From: Verrucomicrobiota bacterium
Lineage (GTDB): Bacteria; Verrucomicrobiota; Verrucomicrobiae; Opitutales; CG1-02-43-26
Length of the DNA stretch: 21,530 nucleotides
Reading direction: 5' to 3'
NCBI GenBank assembly: GCA_013289195.1
Contig: JABDAI010000022.1
Location: 1-21,530, forward strand
Position numbers and translations under genes: made by a program. The notes beneath the pieces are model-generated. The model was not told the origin of the DNA, ran no database searches, and was given only the letters and a program-made list of their open reading frames with translations. Shown here in pieces: positions 14,579-21,530 of the stretch (its first letter is position 1; every line of letters begins with the position of its first letter).

Positions 14579-15115
14579 ATGAAAAAAGTATTAATAATAA
14601 TGTCCCTATTCATTCTTTCATTATTGAATGGATTTGCAGTTACCAAGGAATGTAAACCCTGCAAAGAATCACTTCGCGATCACATGCCATTTCTGATAGT
14701 AACGAGTTTAGATCAGGCATTCAGTCAATGTCCAAAACTAGTAAAAAAAGTAGCTAAAAAGAAAAAAATTAACCTTAATTTGAAGGCTGTCAGAAGCAAT
14801 TGTGCCAGATTAGCCAAAAAAGCTGAAAAATTAGACTTTACTGAACTTGATGAATGTATAAAGTGCAATGACAAAATCTATAAAAAAATCTTAGAGAAAG
14901 AAATAAAAAACAAATTCTTAGAAGAAGGGATAGAGGTAAAAAAATCTAAGTTCGAGCAATTTACTAATGAATGTTCCAAAAAATCAGATCCTCATGTTAT
15001 TGAAGCTCTTCTAAAAGCTTATAATTCTGAAGTCTTAGAAGAAGCAGAAAAAATAATTCGTGACACTAAAAAATCCCAAATTAAGAAGGCAAAAAAAGCT
15101 AAATCTAAGAAGTAA
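14579..15115 (+). CDS. Small exported Cys/Lys-rich protein of unknown function
   Basis: This 178-residue protein is not one I recognise. Residues 1-20 (MKKVLIIMSLFILSLLNGFA) form a clear signal peptide with cleavage expected around Ala20-Val21. The mature part begins with a CKPC pair (Cys25, Cys28). Further cysteines sit in SQCPK, SNCAR, a second pair ECIKC, and NECSK, which suggests two or three disulfides or a metal site in the periplasm. It is highly basic, especially a C-terminal lysine-rich tail (KKAKKAKSKK). It diverges from the Fur-like regulator, which makes it a candidate target. Periplasmic metal or heme binding, or outright secretion, are possibilities only. Confidence 0.75.
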   Translation: MKKVLIIMSLFILSLLNGFAVTKECKPCKESLRDHMPFLIVTSLDQAFSQCPKLVKKVAKKKKINLNLKAVRSNCARLAKKAEKLDFTELDECIKCNDKIYKKILEKEIKNKFLEEGIEVKKSKFEQFTNECSKKSDPHVIEALLKAYNSEVLEEAEKIIRDTKKSQIKKAKKAKSKK

Positions 15116-15268
15116 TTTAATTTGCTCATTTGAGTATTGGCTCAATATTATTTAATTATTATATGATGGATTAAATTGATGTTACTGAATTTTTCCAGAA
15201 AATAGCACAATAGAAAATTTTAAATAATCGGAATTTTAGTCTTTTAACGGAGGCAAAGATTAAATAAA

Positions 15269-15292
15269 ATGGATGATTTATTATACCAATGA
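15269..15292 (+). promoter_or_regulatory. Short upstream frame coupled to waaA
   Basis: ATG at 15269 starts MDDLLYQ and ends at TGA 15290-15292, which overlaps the waaA ATG at 15289-15291 as ATGA. The only Shine-Dalgarno-like sequence in the region, GGAGG at 15249-15253, is 15 bases from this ATG and 35 from the waaA ATG. Translational coupling is possible; a chance frame is equally possible. Confidence 0.3.
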
Positions 15293-16620
15293 TTTGGATT
15301 TACCGAATATTATACATACCATTTTTTTTAATCAGTTTTCCGTACTATCTTAGGCGGATGCTCAAGCGCGGAGGATATGGGAAGGATTTTCATCACAGGA
15401 TCGGTTTGATTGAAAAGCTACCTCAAAAAAAGAAGGGGATAACCCGAATATGGATCCAAGCAGTCAGCTTGGGCGAGGTCAATGCACTTAAGCCTTTGAT
15501 TAACAAATGGGTAGAGAAGGAGAGGTTTGAAATTATTATAACCACTACTACGAGTACGGCATATAAAAGAGCTTGTGAATTGTACAGCGGAAAAGTGGCA
15601 AAAGTCGCAGCATTCCCATTCGATTTTTGGCTCTGCAGTAGAAGAGCTTGGAAAAGAATTGATCCCGATATGGTGATTTTGATGGAAGGTGAATTATGGC
15701 CCGAGCATATTCATCAAGCTAGAATAAGGAAGGTTCCTGTATTTCTGATTAATGCCCGACTTTCGAATAGATCTTATAAGCGATACTTGAAATTTAAATT
15801 CTTTGCTAAACATTTAGTTTTGAAACATATAGTTGGTCTGCTGGCAGGCAGTCAGCAGGATCTGGAACGTTTTATAGCCATCGGGGTCGATCCGAATATA
15901 GCCTGTTGTACTGGAAATATTAAATTTGATGTAAAGCCTGAATTTGTTTTATCTGATCTAGAAAAAACTAAACTTAAGAAAGAGATGGGCTTTCTTGATG
16001 AGAAAGGGGAGATTCCATTAATATTGATGGGGTCTTCGACATGGCCAGGTGAGGAAATGTTGTTAATTGAAATTTTTGAACGGGCTTTGAGTTTGGGTTT
16101 AAATTGTAAACTCTTGATTGTACCAAGGCATGCTGAACGCAGAGAAGAAATTCAGGACATTTTGAGAGCTCAAAAGAGACCTTGGCATCTACGCTCACTT
16201 TCCAAAGAGGCGCCTTTGGGAACATTTATATATATAGGCGATACGGTAGGAGAATTGGCAATGCTTGCCCAAGTGGCAGATTTGGCGTTTATCGGAAAGA
16301 GTCTTGATCCAAATCAAGGAGGTCAGACGCCTATTGAAGCAGCTGCCATTGGGCTTCCATTGTTATATGGACCTAATATGACTAATTTTAAGCAAATTTG
16401 CGAATCTCTTGAGAGAGCCACAAATGGAGAAGTTGGATGTAAGGATGCAGGACAAGTAAAAGAAAAAGTGATCGAGCTTTTAAGGAGTGCTGAAAAACGG
16501 CGAGCTCTAGGAATGAATTTGAAAAAATGGTATAATCAAAATCAAGGTGCAACAGATAAAACTTTGGCGTATATTGAAAAGTTTTTAGATACGCAGGAGT
16601 CTACTAATGTTACAAAATGA
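15289..16620 (+). CDS. waaA: 3-deoxy-D-manno-octulosonic acid transferase (Kdo transferase)
   Basis: This 443-residue GT30 enzyme transfers Kdo from CMP-Kdo to lipid IVA at the inner face of the cytoplasmic membrane. The N-terminal helix (IWIYRILYIPFFLISFPYYL) anchors it, and SLGEVNA at 60-66 carries the catalytic-base glutamate. TTTTSTAYKRA at 85-95, LMEGELWPE at 131-139 and the C-terminal GQTPIEAAAIGLPLLYGPNM are conserved family blocks. Full length is normal, and its presence shows that the organism makes Kdo-containing LPS. The start ATG overlaps the stop of a 7-codon upstream frame (15269-15292), and a GGAGG lies at 15249-15253, far from the waaA start. The gene overlaps the next by 14 nt. 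Confidence 0.92.
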   Translation: MIWIYRILYIPFFLISFPYYLRRMLKRGGYGKDFHHRIGLIEKLPQKKKGITRIWIQAVSLGEVNALKPLINKWVEKERFEIIITTTTSTAYKRACELYSGKVAKVAAFPFDFWLCSRRAWKRIDPDMVILMEGELWPEHIHQARIRKVPVFLINARLSNRSYKRYLKFKFFAKHLVLKHIVGLLAGSQQDLERFIAIGVDPNIACCTGNIKFDVKPEFVLSDLEKTKLKKEMGFLDEKGEIPLILMGSSTWPGEEMLLIEIFERALSLGLNCKLLIVPRHAERREEIQDILRAQKRPWHLRSLSKEAPLGTFIYIGDTVGELAMLAQVADLAFIGKSLDPNQGGQTPIEAAAIGLPLLYGPNMTNFKQICESLERATNGEVGCKDAGQVKEKVIELLRSAEKRRALGMNLKKWYNQNQGATDKTLAYIEKFLDTQESTNVTK

Positions 16621-17614
16621 TGACATTGATCTTGTAACACATCTAAGACAAATTGCTGGAAAGACAGGAATCCTATCCTATAGACGATTTATTCATGAGG
16701 TTCTCTATGCCCCGAATCTTGGTTATTATAGAAAAGATGTCACCAGAGTGGGACGGAATGAGAACGCTGATTTTTATACAGCAGAATCATTGGGGAAAGT
16801 TTTTAGAGAATTGGTTATTGCCGCGGTACAAAACATTATGGGAAAAGAGAACTGCCGAAATTTTACATTTGTTGAAATAGGTGCAGAACGAGAGAAGGGG
16901 TTTGAAAAAGAGGGGACTCACGATAGGAATGGTTCGTTTTTAGCTTTTAAAACAGTTCACGTAGGAGATGATATTAAAATAGAGAAAAAAGCCATTGTCT
17001 TTGCCAATGAGCTTTTGGATGCGCAAGCCTTTCATCGATTGATTTATACAAAAGGACGCTGGTGTGAATTGGGTGTACGCGTAGAAAACGAATTCACTGA
17101 AGAAATATTATCTGAACTTTCTTCTGAAGTAGAAGAAATAATAGAGGATTTGCCAAAGGAGAGTGACGAAGGTTATAGACTTGATTTACCTCTGGGTGCG
17201 GAAAGTTTACTTAAAAAAATCATCGAGCAGGATTGGTCTGGCCTGATTGTATTGTTTGATTATGGTTTGCTGTGGGAAGATTTGATTCATAATCACCCTC
17301 AATCTACCGGAAGGGCTTACTATAAGCATAAGCAATTAAGTGACTTATTGAAAAATATTGGAAGGCAGGATATTACTTGCCATGTGTGCTGGGATCGCTT
17401 AGGCAAAATATTGGAGGAATATGGATTTCAAAAGCCTAAATTACAAAGACAGGAATCTTTTTTCGTACATCACGCAAGCTCAGTGATCGAAAAAATCAGT
17501 GAAAAAGCTTCTGGCCAGAGATTGAATTATGAGAGGCAAACTTTACATGAACTCCTACATCCTGCACATATGGGACATAAATTTCAGGTCCTTTGGTCTA
17601 AGCGCTTGAATTGA
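16607..17614 (+). CDS. SAM-dependent methyltransferase, MidA/NDUFAF7 (DUF185) family
   Basis: This 335-residue protein carries the conserved N-terminal blocks of this family, RFIHEVLYAPNLGYY at about 24-38 and DFYTAESLGKVF at about 50-61. It also has a SAM-binding FVEIGAE, the FANELLDAQAF motif and LIVLFDYG. In mitochondria the relative NDUFAF7 methylates an arginine of a complex I subunit; bacterial members have no settled substrate. The ATG overlaps the end of waaA by 14 nt, so the two are coupled, but no functional link is known. The glycine-rich SAM loop is somewhat degenerate (GAERE), so activity is uncertain. Confidence 0.85.
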   Translation: MLQNDDIDLVTHLRQIAGKTGILSYRRFIHEVLYAPNLGYYRKDVTRVGRNENADFYTAESLGKVFRELVIAAVQNIMGKENCRNFTFVEIGAEREKGFEKEGTHDRNGSFLAFKTVHVGDDIKIEKKAIVFANELLDAQAFHRLIYTKGRWCELGVRVENEFTEEILSELSSEVEEIIEDLPKESDEGYRLDLPLGAESLLKKIIEQDWSGLIVLFDYGLLWEDLIHNHPQSTGRAYYKHKQLSDLLKNIGRQDITCHVCWDRLGKILEEYGFQKPKLQRQESFFVHHASSVIEKISEKASGQRLNYERQTLHELLHPAHMGHKFQVLWSKRLN

Positions 17615-17627
17615 AAACTCTGAATAC

Positions 17628-18194
17628 TTATTCGAAAGTATTATGTTCACCTTTGTATATTTTAAGAAAACGCATAAAAAAGGTATAAAGTATATAGGCT
17701 TCAAAAATAGTCGATATGATTAATACCGGCATTAAAGTCATTTGAATATTGAAATTAATGATTGTTGCTAGGAATAAAATAGCGATAATGATATATTTTA
17801 ATACGGTAGCAAGTTTTGGGAGGAGTTTAGGTTGAACTTTAAACATTATTTTTTTATAGCCAATTAAGATAGGAATAGCAAGTAGTTGGAGGATATCTCT
17901 TGTTAAAGAGATGCAGAAGTAATAAGGATTTAAAAGGCCCTTTGTTGTAAAAATGGATAAGAGAGATATAATGAAGATTTTGTCGGCAAAAGGGTCTAAT
18001 ACTGCGCCCAGAGAGGTTACGGAGTTGGTTTTACGAGCTATTTTGCCATCAAAAAAATCAGTGGTTTGAGCAAGGAGGGTAAGCACAAAGGCTAATATAT
18101 ATAAGTTGTGTTGAATTAATAAAACAATGGGTAATATGCTAATTATCCTTAGGAGGGTTAAAATATTTGGAATATTTGCTAATTGCCTTAACAT
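17628..18194 (-). CDS. pgsA: CDP-diacylglycerol--glycerol-3-phosphate 3-phosphatidyltransferase
   Basis: This 188-residue integral membrane enzyme makes phosphatidylglycerol phosphate from CDP-diacylglycerol. The CDP-alcohol phosphatidyltransferase signature DGxxAR(x8)GxxxDxxxD is exact: Asp49-Gly50, Ala53-Arg54, Gly63, Asp67 and Asp71. The N-terminus MLRQLANIPNILTLLRI is the usual amphipathic start, and about six hydrophobic segments follow. Length is typical for PgsA. It converges with the methyltransferase gene at 17614, with only 13 bases between stops and a 7-bp hairpin (17623-17642) across its own stop. It is a single-gene unit or follows the Fe-S carrier only after a terminator. Confidence 0.9.
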   Translation of the reverse strand: MLRQLANIPNILTLLRIISILPIVLLIQHNLYILAFVLTLLAQTTDFFDGKIARKTNSVTSLGAVLDPFADKIFIISLLSIFTTKGLLNPYYFCISLTRDILQLLAIPILIGYKKIMFKVQPKLLPKLATVLKYIIIAILFLATIINFNIQMTLMPVLIISTIFEAYILYTFFMRFLKIYKGEHNTFE

Positions 18195-18254
18195 AAAAGG
18201 AGATTGTATTTCAAAGATTAATGATTTTGAGATTTGAATTAAAAAGCATAGATT

Positions 18255-18280
18255 AAAAAACGCAGAAAGGGCGTCTGCGC
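18255..18280 (-). terminator. Intrinsic terminator after the Fe-S carrier gene
   Basis: On the minus strand CGCAGA/TCTGCG (18279-18274 with 18266-18261) around a 7-nt loop is followed by six T residues (18260-18255). It lies 30 bases beyond the stop of the gene at 18310 and separates it from pgsA. Confidence 0.7.
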
Positions 18281-18309
18281 TTTTAAAAAAATTCCATTAT
18301 GAAATAAAA

Positions 18310-18645
18310 TTAATTAAAAGATTTACCACAGCCGCACTGTCTTTTGGCATTAGGATTATTAAAAGAGAAGCCTTTTCCCTCGAGTCCGTCGTTGAAATCA
18401 ACTTCTATCCCTTTGAGATATGCGAAACTGTCAGGATCTACAATAATATGTATGCCTCTACTTTCAATGTAGATATCCCCTTCTTGTGGGAGATCAAATC
18501 CCATCGCGTATTCGTGGCCGGAACATCCGCCTTCTTCAACGCCAAAGCGTAGACATGCGCCTTCGTCGGCGTCTTCTTCAGCAAGAATGAGGATCTGTTG
18601 TGGTGCTGCTTCGGTAAGTATGATTGTTTCTTTTGTGGTAGTCAT
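18310..18645 (-). CDS. A-type iron-sulfur carrier (IscA/ErpA/HesB family)
   Basis: I choose the ATG at 18645, giving 111 residues (MTTTKETIILTEAAPQQILI...). An in-frame ATG at 18684 would add a 13-residue hydrophobic leader unlike the family. The three cluster ligands are Cys41 (GGCSGHEYAMGF) and Cys104 and Cys106 (CGCGKSF). These carriers accept a [4Fe-4S] or [2Fe-2S] cluster from a scaffold and hand it to apo-enzymes in the cytoplasm. No isc or suf gene is adjacent, so this is a stand-alone carrier of the ErpA type. An acidic insert after residue 22 is within family variation. A good terminator follows. Confidence 0.92.
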   Translation of the reverse strand: MTTTKETIILTEAAPQQILILAEEDADEGACLRFGVEEGGCSGHEYAMGFDLPQEGDIYIESRGIHIIVDPDSFAYLKGIEVDFNDGLEGKGFSFNNPNAKRQCGCGKSFN

Positions 18646-18742
18646 ATAACTGAATATCATGCCTAAAATAATTAAATTTGTCAATTCGGAAAATGGGAAG
18701 AAAAATGCAAATACCGAAATAACTGAAAATGATGGTTGAGGC

Positions 18743-18886
18743 CAGGAGTATTTAGTTCTCGGTATTTCTGCCTAAAACTCTCATTTGACTTACTAAACAA
18801 AGTGAAGAGTACGTTATTAAAATCAGTAAATCAGGTAAAAATTTTAAACTCCTTTGTAGAACAATATTGAGAACTAAATACCCCTG
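18743..18886 (+). mobile_element. MITE copy 1 (ISAs1-type ends)
   Basis: This 144-bp non-coding element has near-perfect terminal inverted repeats of about 24 bp. The left end begins caggagtatttagttctc; the right end, read inward on the other strand, begins caggggtatttagttctc. It differs from copy 2 at only two of the 140 positions visible in both. Its ends match the left end of the ISAs1-family remnant at 1421, so an ISAs1 transposase probably mobilised it. I find no clear target-site duplication. It ends 28 bp before the -35 of the F-box gene at 18964. A further inverted pair, ttgaggc/gcctcaa (18736-18742 and 18895-18901), lies just outside. Confidence 0.85.
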
Positions 18887-18914
18887 TCAAAAAAGCCTCA
18901 ATTCATTTTGGGGA

Positions 18915-18943
18915 TTGACAGCATCTTAAAAATTATTTCTGAT
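18915..18943 (+). promoter_or_regulatory. Promoter of the third F-box gene
   Basis: A perfect TTGACA at 18915-18920 and TCTGAT at 18938-18943 are 17 bp apart, giving a leader of about 14 nt to the ATG at 18964. No Shine-Dalgarno is present. The MITE lies immediately upstream. Confidence 0.45.
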
Positions 18944-18963
18944 TATCACGATTACATTTTAAC

Positions 18964-20916
18964 ATGGAACCAGTATCAAAGACTTCAAATAAAAACGCAC
19001 CAAAAAAATCAGTGCCCCTACGTCAGGAAAATAGAGAAGGTGCGATTCCACGGGTGGGCCAACAAGAAACTTATACTAAATTTAAAGAATCAATTGTTAC
19101 GTCTTCTTTTGATAGATTATGTAATAGCTTTACTTCAGATCCTCAATTATTGTCATGTATTTTATTTCATTGTAAATTGAAAACTCTTCTTGCGCTTCGC
19201 TCGGTATCAAGGAGTTTTTATCCTATTGTTTCTCTTCCTACTTTGTTCGATAACGAAAAAATAAACCCTTTACAGCATAAAGCAACTCTTCGTTTTGAAT
19301 ATGGCCAAATTCATCCAGTTATGCCAGAAGAAATAGAAAAAAAATTTAATTTTGCTAAACATCAAGGACTGCTCACCCAGGTTATCATTTCTACTAATGA
19401 GCTTAATCAATTTGATCCATTGATCATTAATGAGAAGACTCGAATAATATTAAAAATAAGAGATGTTGTTGAATTCGGTGCTTTCACTGTACCTAGACCG
19501 AGTACAAATTTTATTAATGAATTAGATTTGAGCGAACTTAGTATTAATAGCCTAAACATATCTTCTATCAACGCTTTTTTAAATACTTTTTGCCAAAATC
19601 TAGGCGGTGCTTCTAATCTTTCTAGTATCATTTTAGGTGATATTTCAGCAAGCATTTGCAATAAGACTCAGTTTAATTTTCCCCCTTCACTTAAAAGTGT
19701 TACTATTAAAAACATTAATTTTCAAAACTTGGATGAAGTCAAGCGATTTAGAATTGTTTCATCTTCAAAATTGCCAGGAAATTGTGCCTATATAATTAAA
19801 GAGTTAAACTTGCAAAAAATAGACATGTATAAGGAAGCGATTAATTGCTTTTCTAGTCCTCTTTTCAGTACGGCTAGTAAACTGGCATTAGGCAGAATTG
19901 CAGGTACTTTTACTTTGTCGGATGCATTTGAAAAACTCACAGAGCTTACTATTGGACCAGTTCATTATGAGTGTCGTCTAAAATTACCTGATTACATGCC
20001 TTGTCTCCAAAATCTCTCTGTAAAATGGATGGGTAAGCGAGGGTCCATTGTTGAATTACCAAAGGTACTACCTAAGCTCACAACGATTACTTGTTCTATT
20101 AGTTCAGAGTGTACAATCGACTGGTCGAGGATCTCATTTCCTTCACTAACAACACTTGTAATTAATGAGATCGAAAACGATGTAACGTTTAAACTACCAG
20201 CAAAGCTTTCTAAACTAAAAACGCTTAAAATTGGAAAAATAGGCAAGAATTCTGAAATTCAATTACCGGAAAAGCTTTTTGAACTTTCATCCTTGACTAT
20301 TGGCGATATGCAATCAAAAGCGGGAATAAAATTCCCTCAATCCCTAAATAACCTTGAAACGCTTGATATAGGAAATATTTATGACGGTTGTAAGCTTGAA
20401 TTACCAACTAACCTTAACAGCCTTAAAAAATTGATTATAAAGTCCATTTATAAGAGGAGTTATCTCAAATTACCAGATTCGTTAAATAATCTTACGGATC
20501 TCACTGTTCAAAATATCAAAGAAGGAGCGATTTTCGATTTACCAAAATCACTTAATAGTCTTATTAATTTTACTATTGGAAGTATAAGTAATGATATTAG
20601 GTTTCCAGATAAACTTAATAGTTTAGAGAATTTTACTATTGGGTGTATTTGTTCTAATGTTACTCTTACGCTACTAGATGCATTTCAATTTCTTAATAGT
20701 CTTACTATCAATGAACTTCAGTCAAATGTTACTCTTCGATTGCCCGATTTTAGAAATGGTCAGGCTCAAGTACTTAAGATTCTAAAACAAAGCTACGACG
20801 CTAATATTGGCTATGAATCTGGTATTGATTGTGAACCTTATGAACCCTATTATAACGAATGCGATGAAAAGCCGGTCGGGACCGATAGCTCATCTCGGGC
20901 ATGCTCTATACAATAA
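18964..20916 (+). CDS. F-box-like, repeat-containing protein with C-terminal CaaX box (CSIQ)
   Basis: This 650-residue relative of the genes at 8593 and 9987 is more distant from them than they are from each other. A basic polar N-tail is followed by an F-box-like segment at about 58-92 (DPQLLSCILFHCKLKTLLAL, then RSVSRSFYPIVS). A linker with KKFNFAKHQGLL corresponds to LNFAQNNTLK in the others. From about residue 300 there are roughly 13 repeats of 22-23 residues (for example LPDSLNNLTDLTVQNIKEGA). The end is DSSSRACSIQ, a CaaX box with Gln in the last position, a farnesylation-type residue, after a serine-rich linker. There is no signal peptide. The gene is flanked by two same-orientation MITEs, so it may belong to a mobile cassette. 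A host-membrane ubiquitin-ligase adaptor is inferred. Confidence 0.8.
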   Translation: MEPVSKTSNKNAPKKSVPLRQENREGAIPRVGQQETYTKFKESIVTSSFDRLCNSFTSDPQLLSCILFHCKLKTLLALRSVSRSFYPIVSLPTLFDNEKINPLQHKATLRFEYGQIHPVMPEEIEKKFNFAKHQGLLTQVIISTNELNQFDPLIINEKTRIILKIRDVVEFGAFTVPRPSTNFINELDLSELSINSLNISSINAFLNTFCQNLGGASNLSSIILGDISASICNKTQFNFPPSLKSVTIKNINFQNLDEVKRFRIVSSSKLPGNCAYIIKELNLQKIDMYKEAINCFSSPLFSTASKLALGRIAGTFTLSDAFEKLTELTIGPVHYECRLKLPDYMPCLQNLSVKWMGKRGSIVELPKVLPKLTTITCSISSECTIDWSRISFPSLTTLVINEIENDVTFKLPAKLSKLKTLKIGKIGKNSEIQLPEKLFELSSLTIGDMQSKAGIKFPQSLNNLETLDIGNIYDGCKLELPTNLNSLKKLIIKSIYKRSYLKLPDSLNNLTDLTVQNIKEGAIFDLPKSLNSLINFTIGSISNDIRFPDKLNSLENFTIGCICSNVTLTLLDAFQFLNSLTINELQSNVTLRLPDFRNGQAQVLKILKQSYDANIGYESGIDCEPYEPYYNECDEKPVGTDSSSRACSIQ

Positions 20917-20941
20917 TATATGAAATTGTGGTATTCAACTC

Positions 20942-21265
20942 TCAAACTTTCACCGCTAACTTTTTTCTTTGATAATACGGTTTGATTGCCAAAAATTTTT
21001 GATAATGAAGTTCCTGTTCTTTTTGTAAATGATAGTGGTTTTGAAAGTTTAACCAAAATTCCGGTGTCGTTCTAAAGAATCTACTGAGTCGAATAGCAGT
21101 ATCAACAGTGATTGATCGTTTGCCATGTATGATTTCAGAAAGCCTAGAATGAGGGATTCCAAGTGATTTTGCAACTTCATTATCTTGAAGCTTAAGTGGA
21201 TCGATAAACTCTTCTTTAAGAATTTCTCCAGGTGTTGTAAGTGGTATCAGTTGTCTTTTTTTCAT
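20942..21265 (-). CDS. higA: HigA-family antitoxin / XRE transcriptional regulator
   Basis: This 107-residue protein is a typical HigA. It starts with TPGEILKEEFIDPLKL, has a helix-turn-helix at about 26-60 (LQDNEVAKSLGIPHSRLSEI, then IHGKRSITVDTAIRLSRFF), and continues with FWLNFQNHYHL. HigA binds HigB toxin and represses the higBA promoter. Here the toxin gene directly upstream is broken (21268-21390), so this is an orphan antitoxin. It may survive as a free repressor or as protection against HigB toxins elsewhere. It ends 25 bases from the converging F-box gene, and its own promoter would have to be new or lie in the higB relic or the MITE. Confidence 0.85.
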   Translation of the reverse strand: MKKRQLIPLTTPGEILKEEFIDPLKLQDNEVAKSLGIPHSRLSEIIHGKRSITVDTAIRLSRFFRTTPEFWLNFQNHYHLQKEQELHYQKFLAIKPYYQRKKLAVKV

Positions 21266-21267
21266 TT

Positions 21268-21390
21268 TTAATGATAATCCTCTATCTTAAATCTTAACTG
21301 TGTTCATTAAATCTATCTCCCTTTAGTTTTTCGAGATGATTACCGGGTGGACTTTTGAGATCCAATAAGTCTACTATAGTATGGAGCATG
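21268..21390 (-). pseudogene. higB: higB toxin remnant, interrupted by a MITE
   Basis: On the minus strand from 21388 the frame reads MLHTIVDLLDLKSPPGNHLE followed by KLKGDRFNEHS, then stops. This is the middle of a HigB/RelE toxin (family motif LxxLxxPPGNxLExLKGDR). The normal end, DYH-stop, is still recognisable at 21268-21279 in another frame directly before higA, so about 20 residues between were lost by a deletion with a frame change. The part encoding the N-terminus is separated by the MITE that begins at 21391 and would lie beyond the window. The toxin cannot be functional. Confidence 0.75.
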
Positions 21391-21530
21391 CAGGAGTATT
21401 TAGTTCTCGGTATTTCTGCCTAAAACTTTCATTTGACTTACTAAACAAAGTGAAGAGTACGTTATCAAAATCAGTAAATCAGGTAAAAATTTTAAACTCC
21501 TTTGTAGAACAATATTGAGAACTAAATACC
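21391..21530 (+). mobile_element. MITE copy 2 (truncated by the window end)
   Basis: This element is identical to copy 1 except for two single-base differences (actttc for actctc; ttatca for ttatta) over 140 positions. It is in the same orientation. It is inserted in higB just before the codons for MLHTIVDL. The last few bases of its right end lie outside the window. Confidence 0.85.

Noticed and set aside
17623..17642. Terminator between the methyltransferase gene and pgsA
   Set aside because: There is a clean 7-bp stem, but no T-run on either side and it overlaps the pgsA stop codon.
18646..18684. Longer N-terminus for the Fe-S carrier
   Set aside because: The extra 13 residues (MTNLIILGMIFSY) are hydrophobic and foreign to the family; the internal ATG at 18645 gives the normal start.
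18908..19180. 90-codon frame overlapping the start of the third F-box gene
   Set aside because: It is out of frame with the 650-residue gene and overlaps its promoter; no family resemblance.
1..21530. tRNA or rRNA genes
   Set aside because: I found no stretch with convincing cloverleaf arms or rRNA-like sequence on either strand by eye.

Overview
The window is an AT-rich stretch of a Gram-negative bacterial chromosome. It carries housekeeping genes for lipid A/Kdo transfer, phospholipid head groups, alanine racemase, t6A tRNA modification and Fe-S assembly, mixed with decaying insertion sequences and three large eukaryote-like genes. Several features fit the PVC superphylum, most likely a host-associated Verrucomicrobiota (Opitutae-like) with Chlamydiota as the alternative: an oleC-oleD pair, a Fur-TPR-MFS operon, a small single-cluster ferredoxin with a CIDCDLC motif, and F-box proteins. 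This placement is inference from gene families; no marker gene here settles it.

Layout. (1) Positions 1-1179 hold the N-terminal part of an unrecognised minus-strand protein with paired hydrophobic segments; its reading frame runs off the left edge. (2) Positions 1180-1885 are a transposon graveyard: two hairpin terminators, the left end and N-terminus of an ISAs1-family transposase, and an IS6-family remnant inserted into it. (3) Positions 1886-4440 (minus) are an overlapping oleC-oleD pair. (4) Positions 4491-6903 (plus) are a small exported basic protein, tsaB and alr in overlapping order, then a ferredoxin with its own promoter. (5) Positions 7031-8260 hold an AAA/DUF4143 ATPase broken by one in-frame stop, with a perfect 12-bp inverted repeat abutting its start. 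(6) Positions 8593-12002 (minus) are two paralogous F-box plus repeat proteins. (7) Positions 12304-14388 (minus) are a Fur-family regulator, a TPR protein and an MFS transporter. (8) Positions 14579-18194 hold a small exported Cys/Lys-rich protein, waaA, a MidA-like methyltransferase and, on minus, pgsA. (9) Positions 18310-18645 (minus) are an A-type Fe-S carrier. (10) Positions 18743-21530 are a third F-box/repeat gene and higA, bracketed by two almost identical 144-bp-class MITEs in the same orientation; the right-hand MITE interrupts a decayed higB.

The most striking system is the F-box/repeat family. Each protein has an N-terminal F-box-like segment followed by many ~23-residue repeats (consensus LPxSLNNLxxLxIGxI). 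Two of the three end in textbook CaaX prenylation boxes (CILM and CSIQ). Bacteria do not prenylate such motifs, so these look like effectors meant to be lipidated in a eukaryotic host and to recruit host SCF ubiquitin ligase to membranes. The MITEs share terminal sequence with the ISAs1 remnant at 1421, which suggests which transposase moved them. A Fur-family regulator that has lost its regulatory metal ligands and an orphan oleCD pair are further departures from the ordinary.
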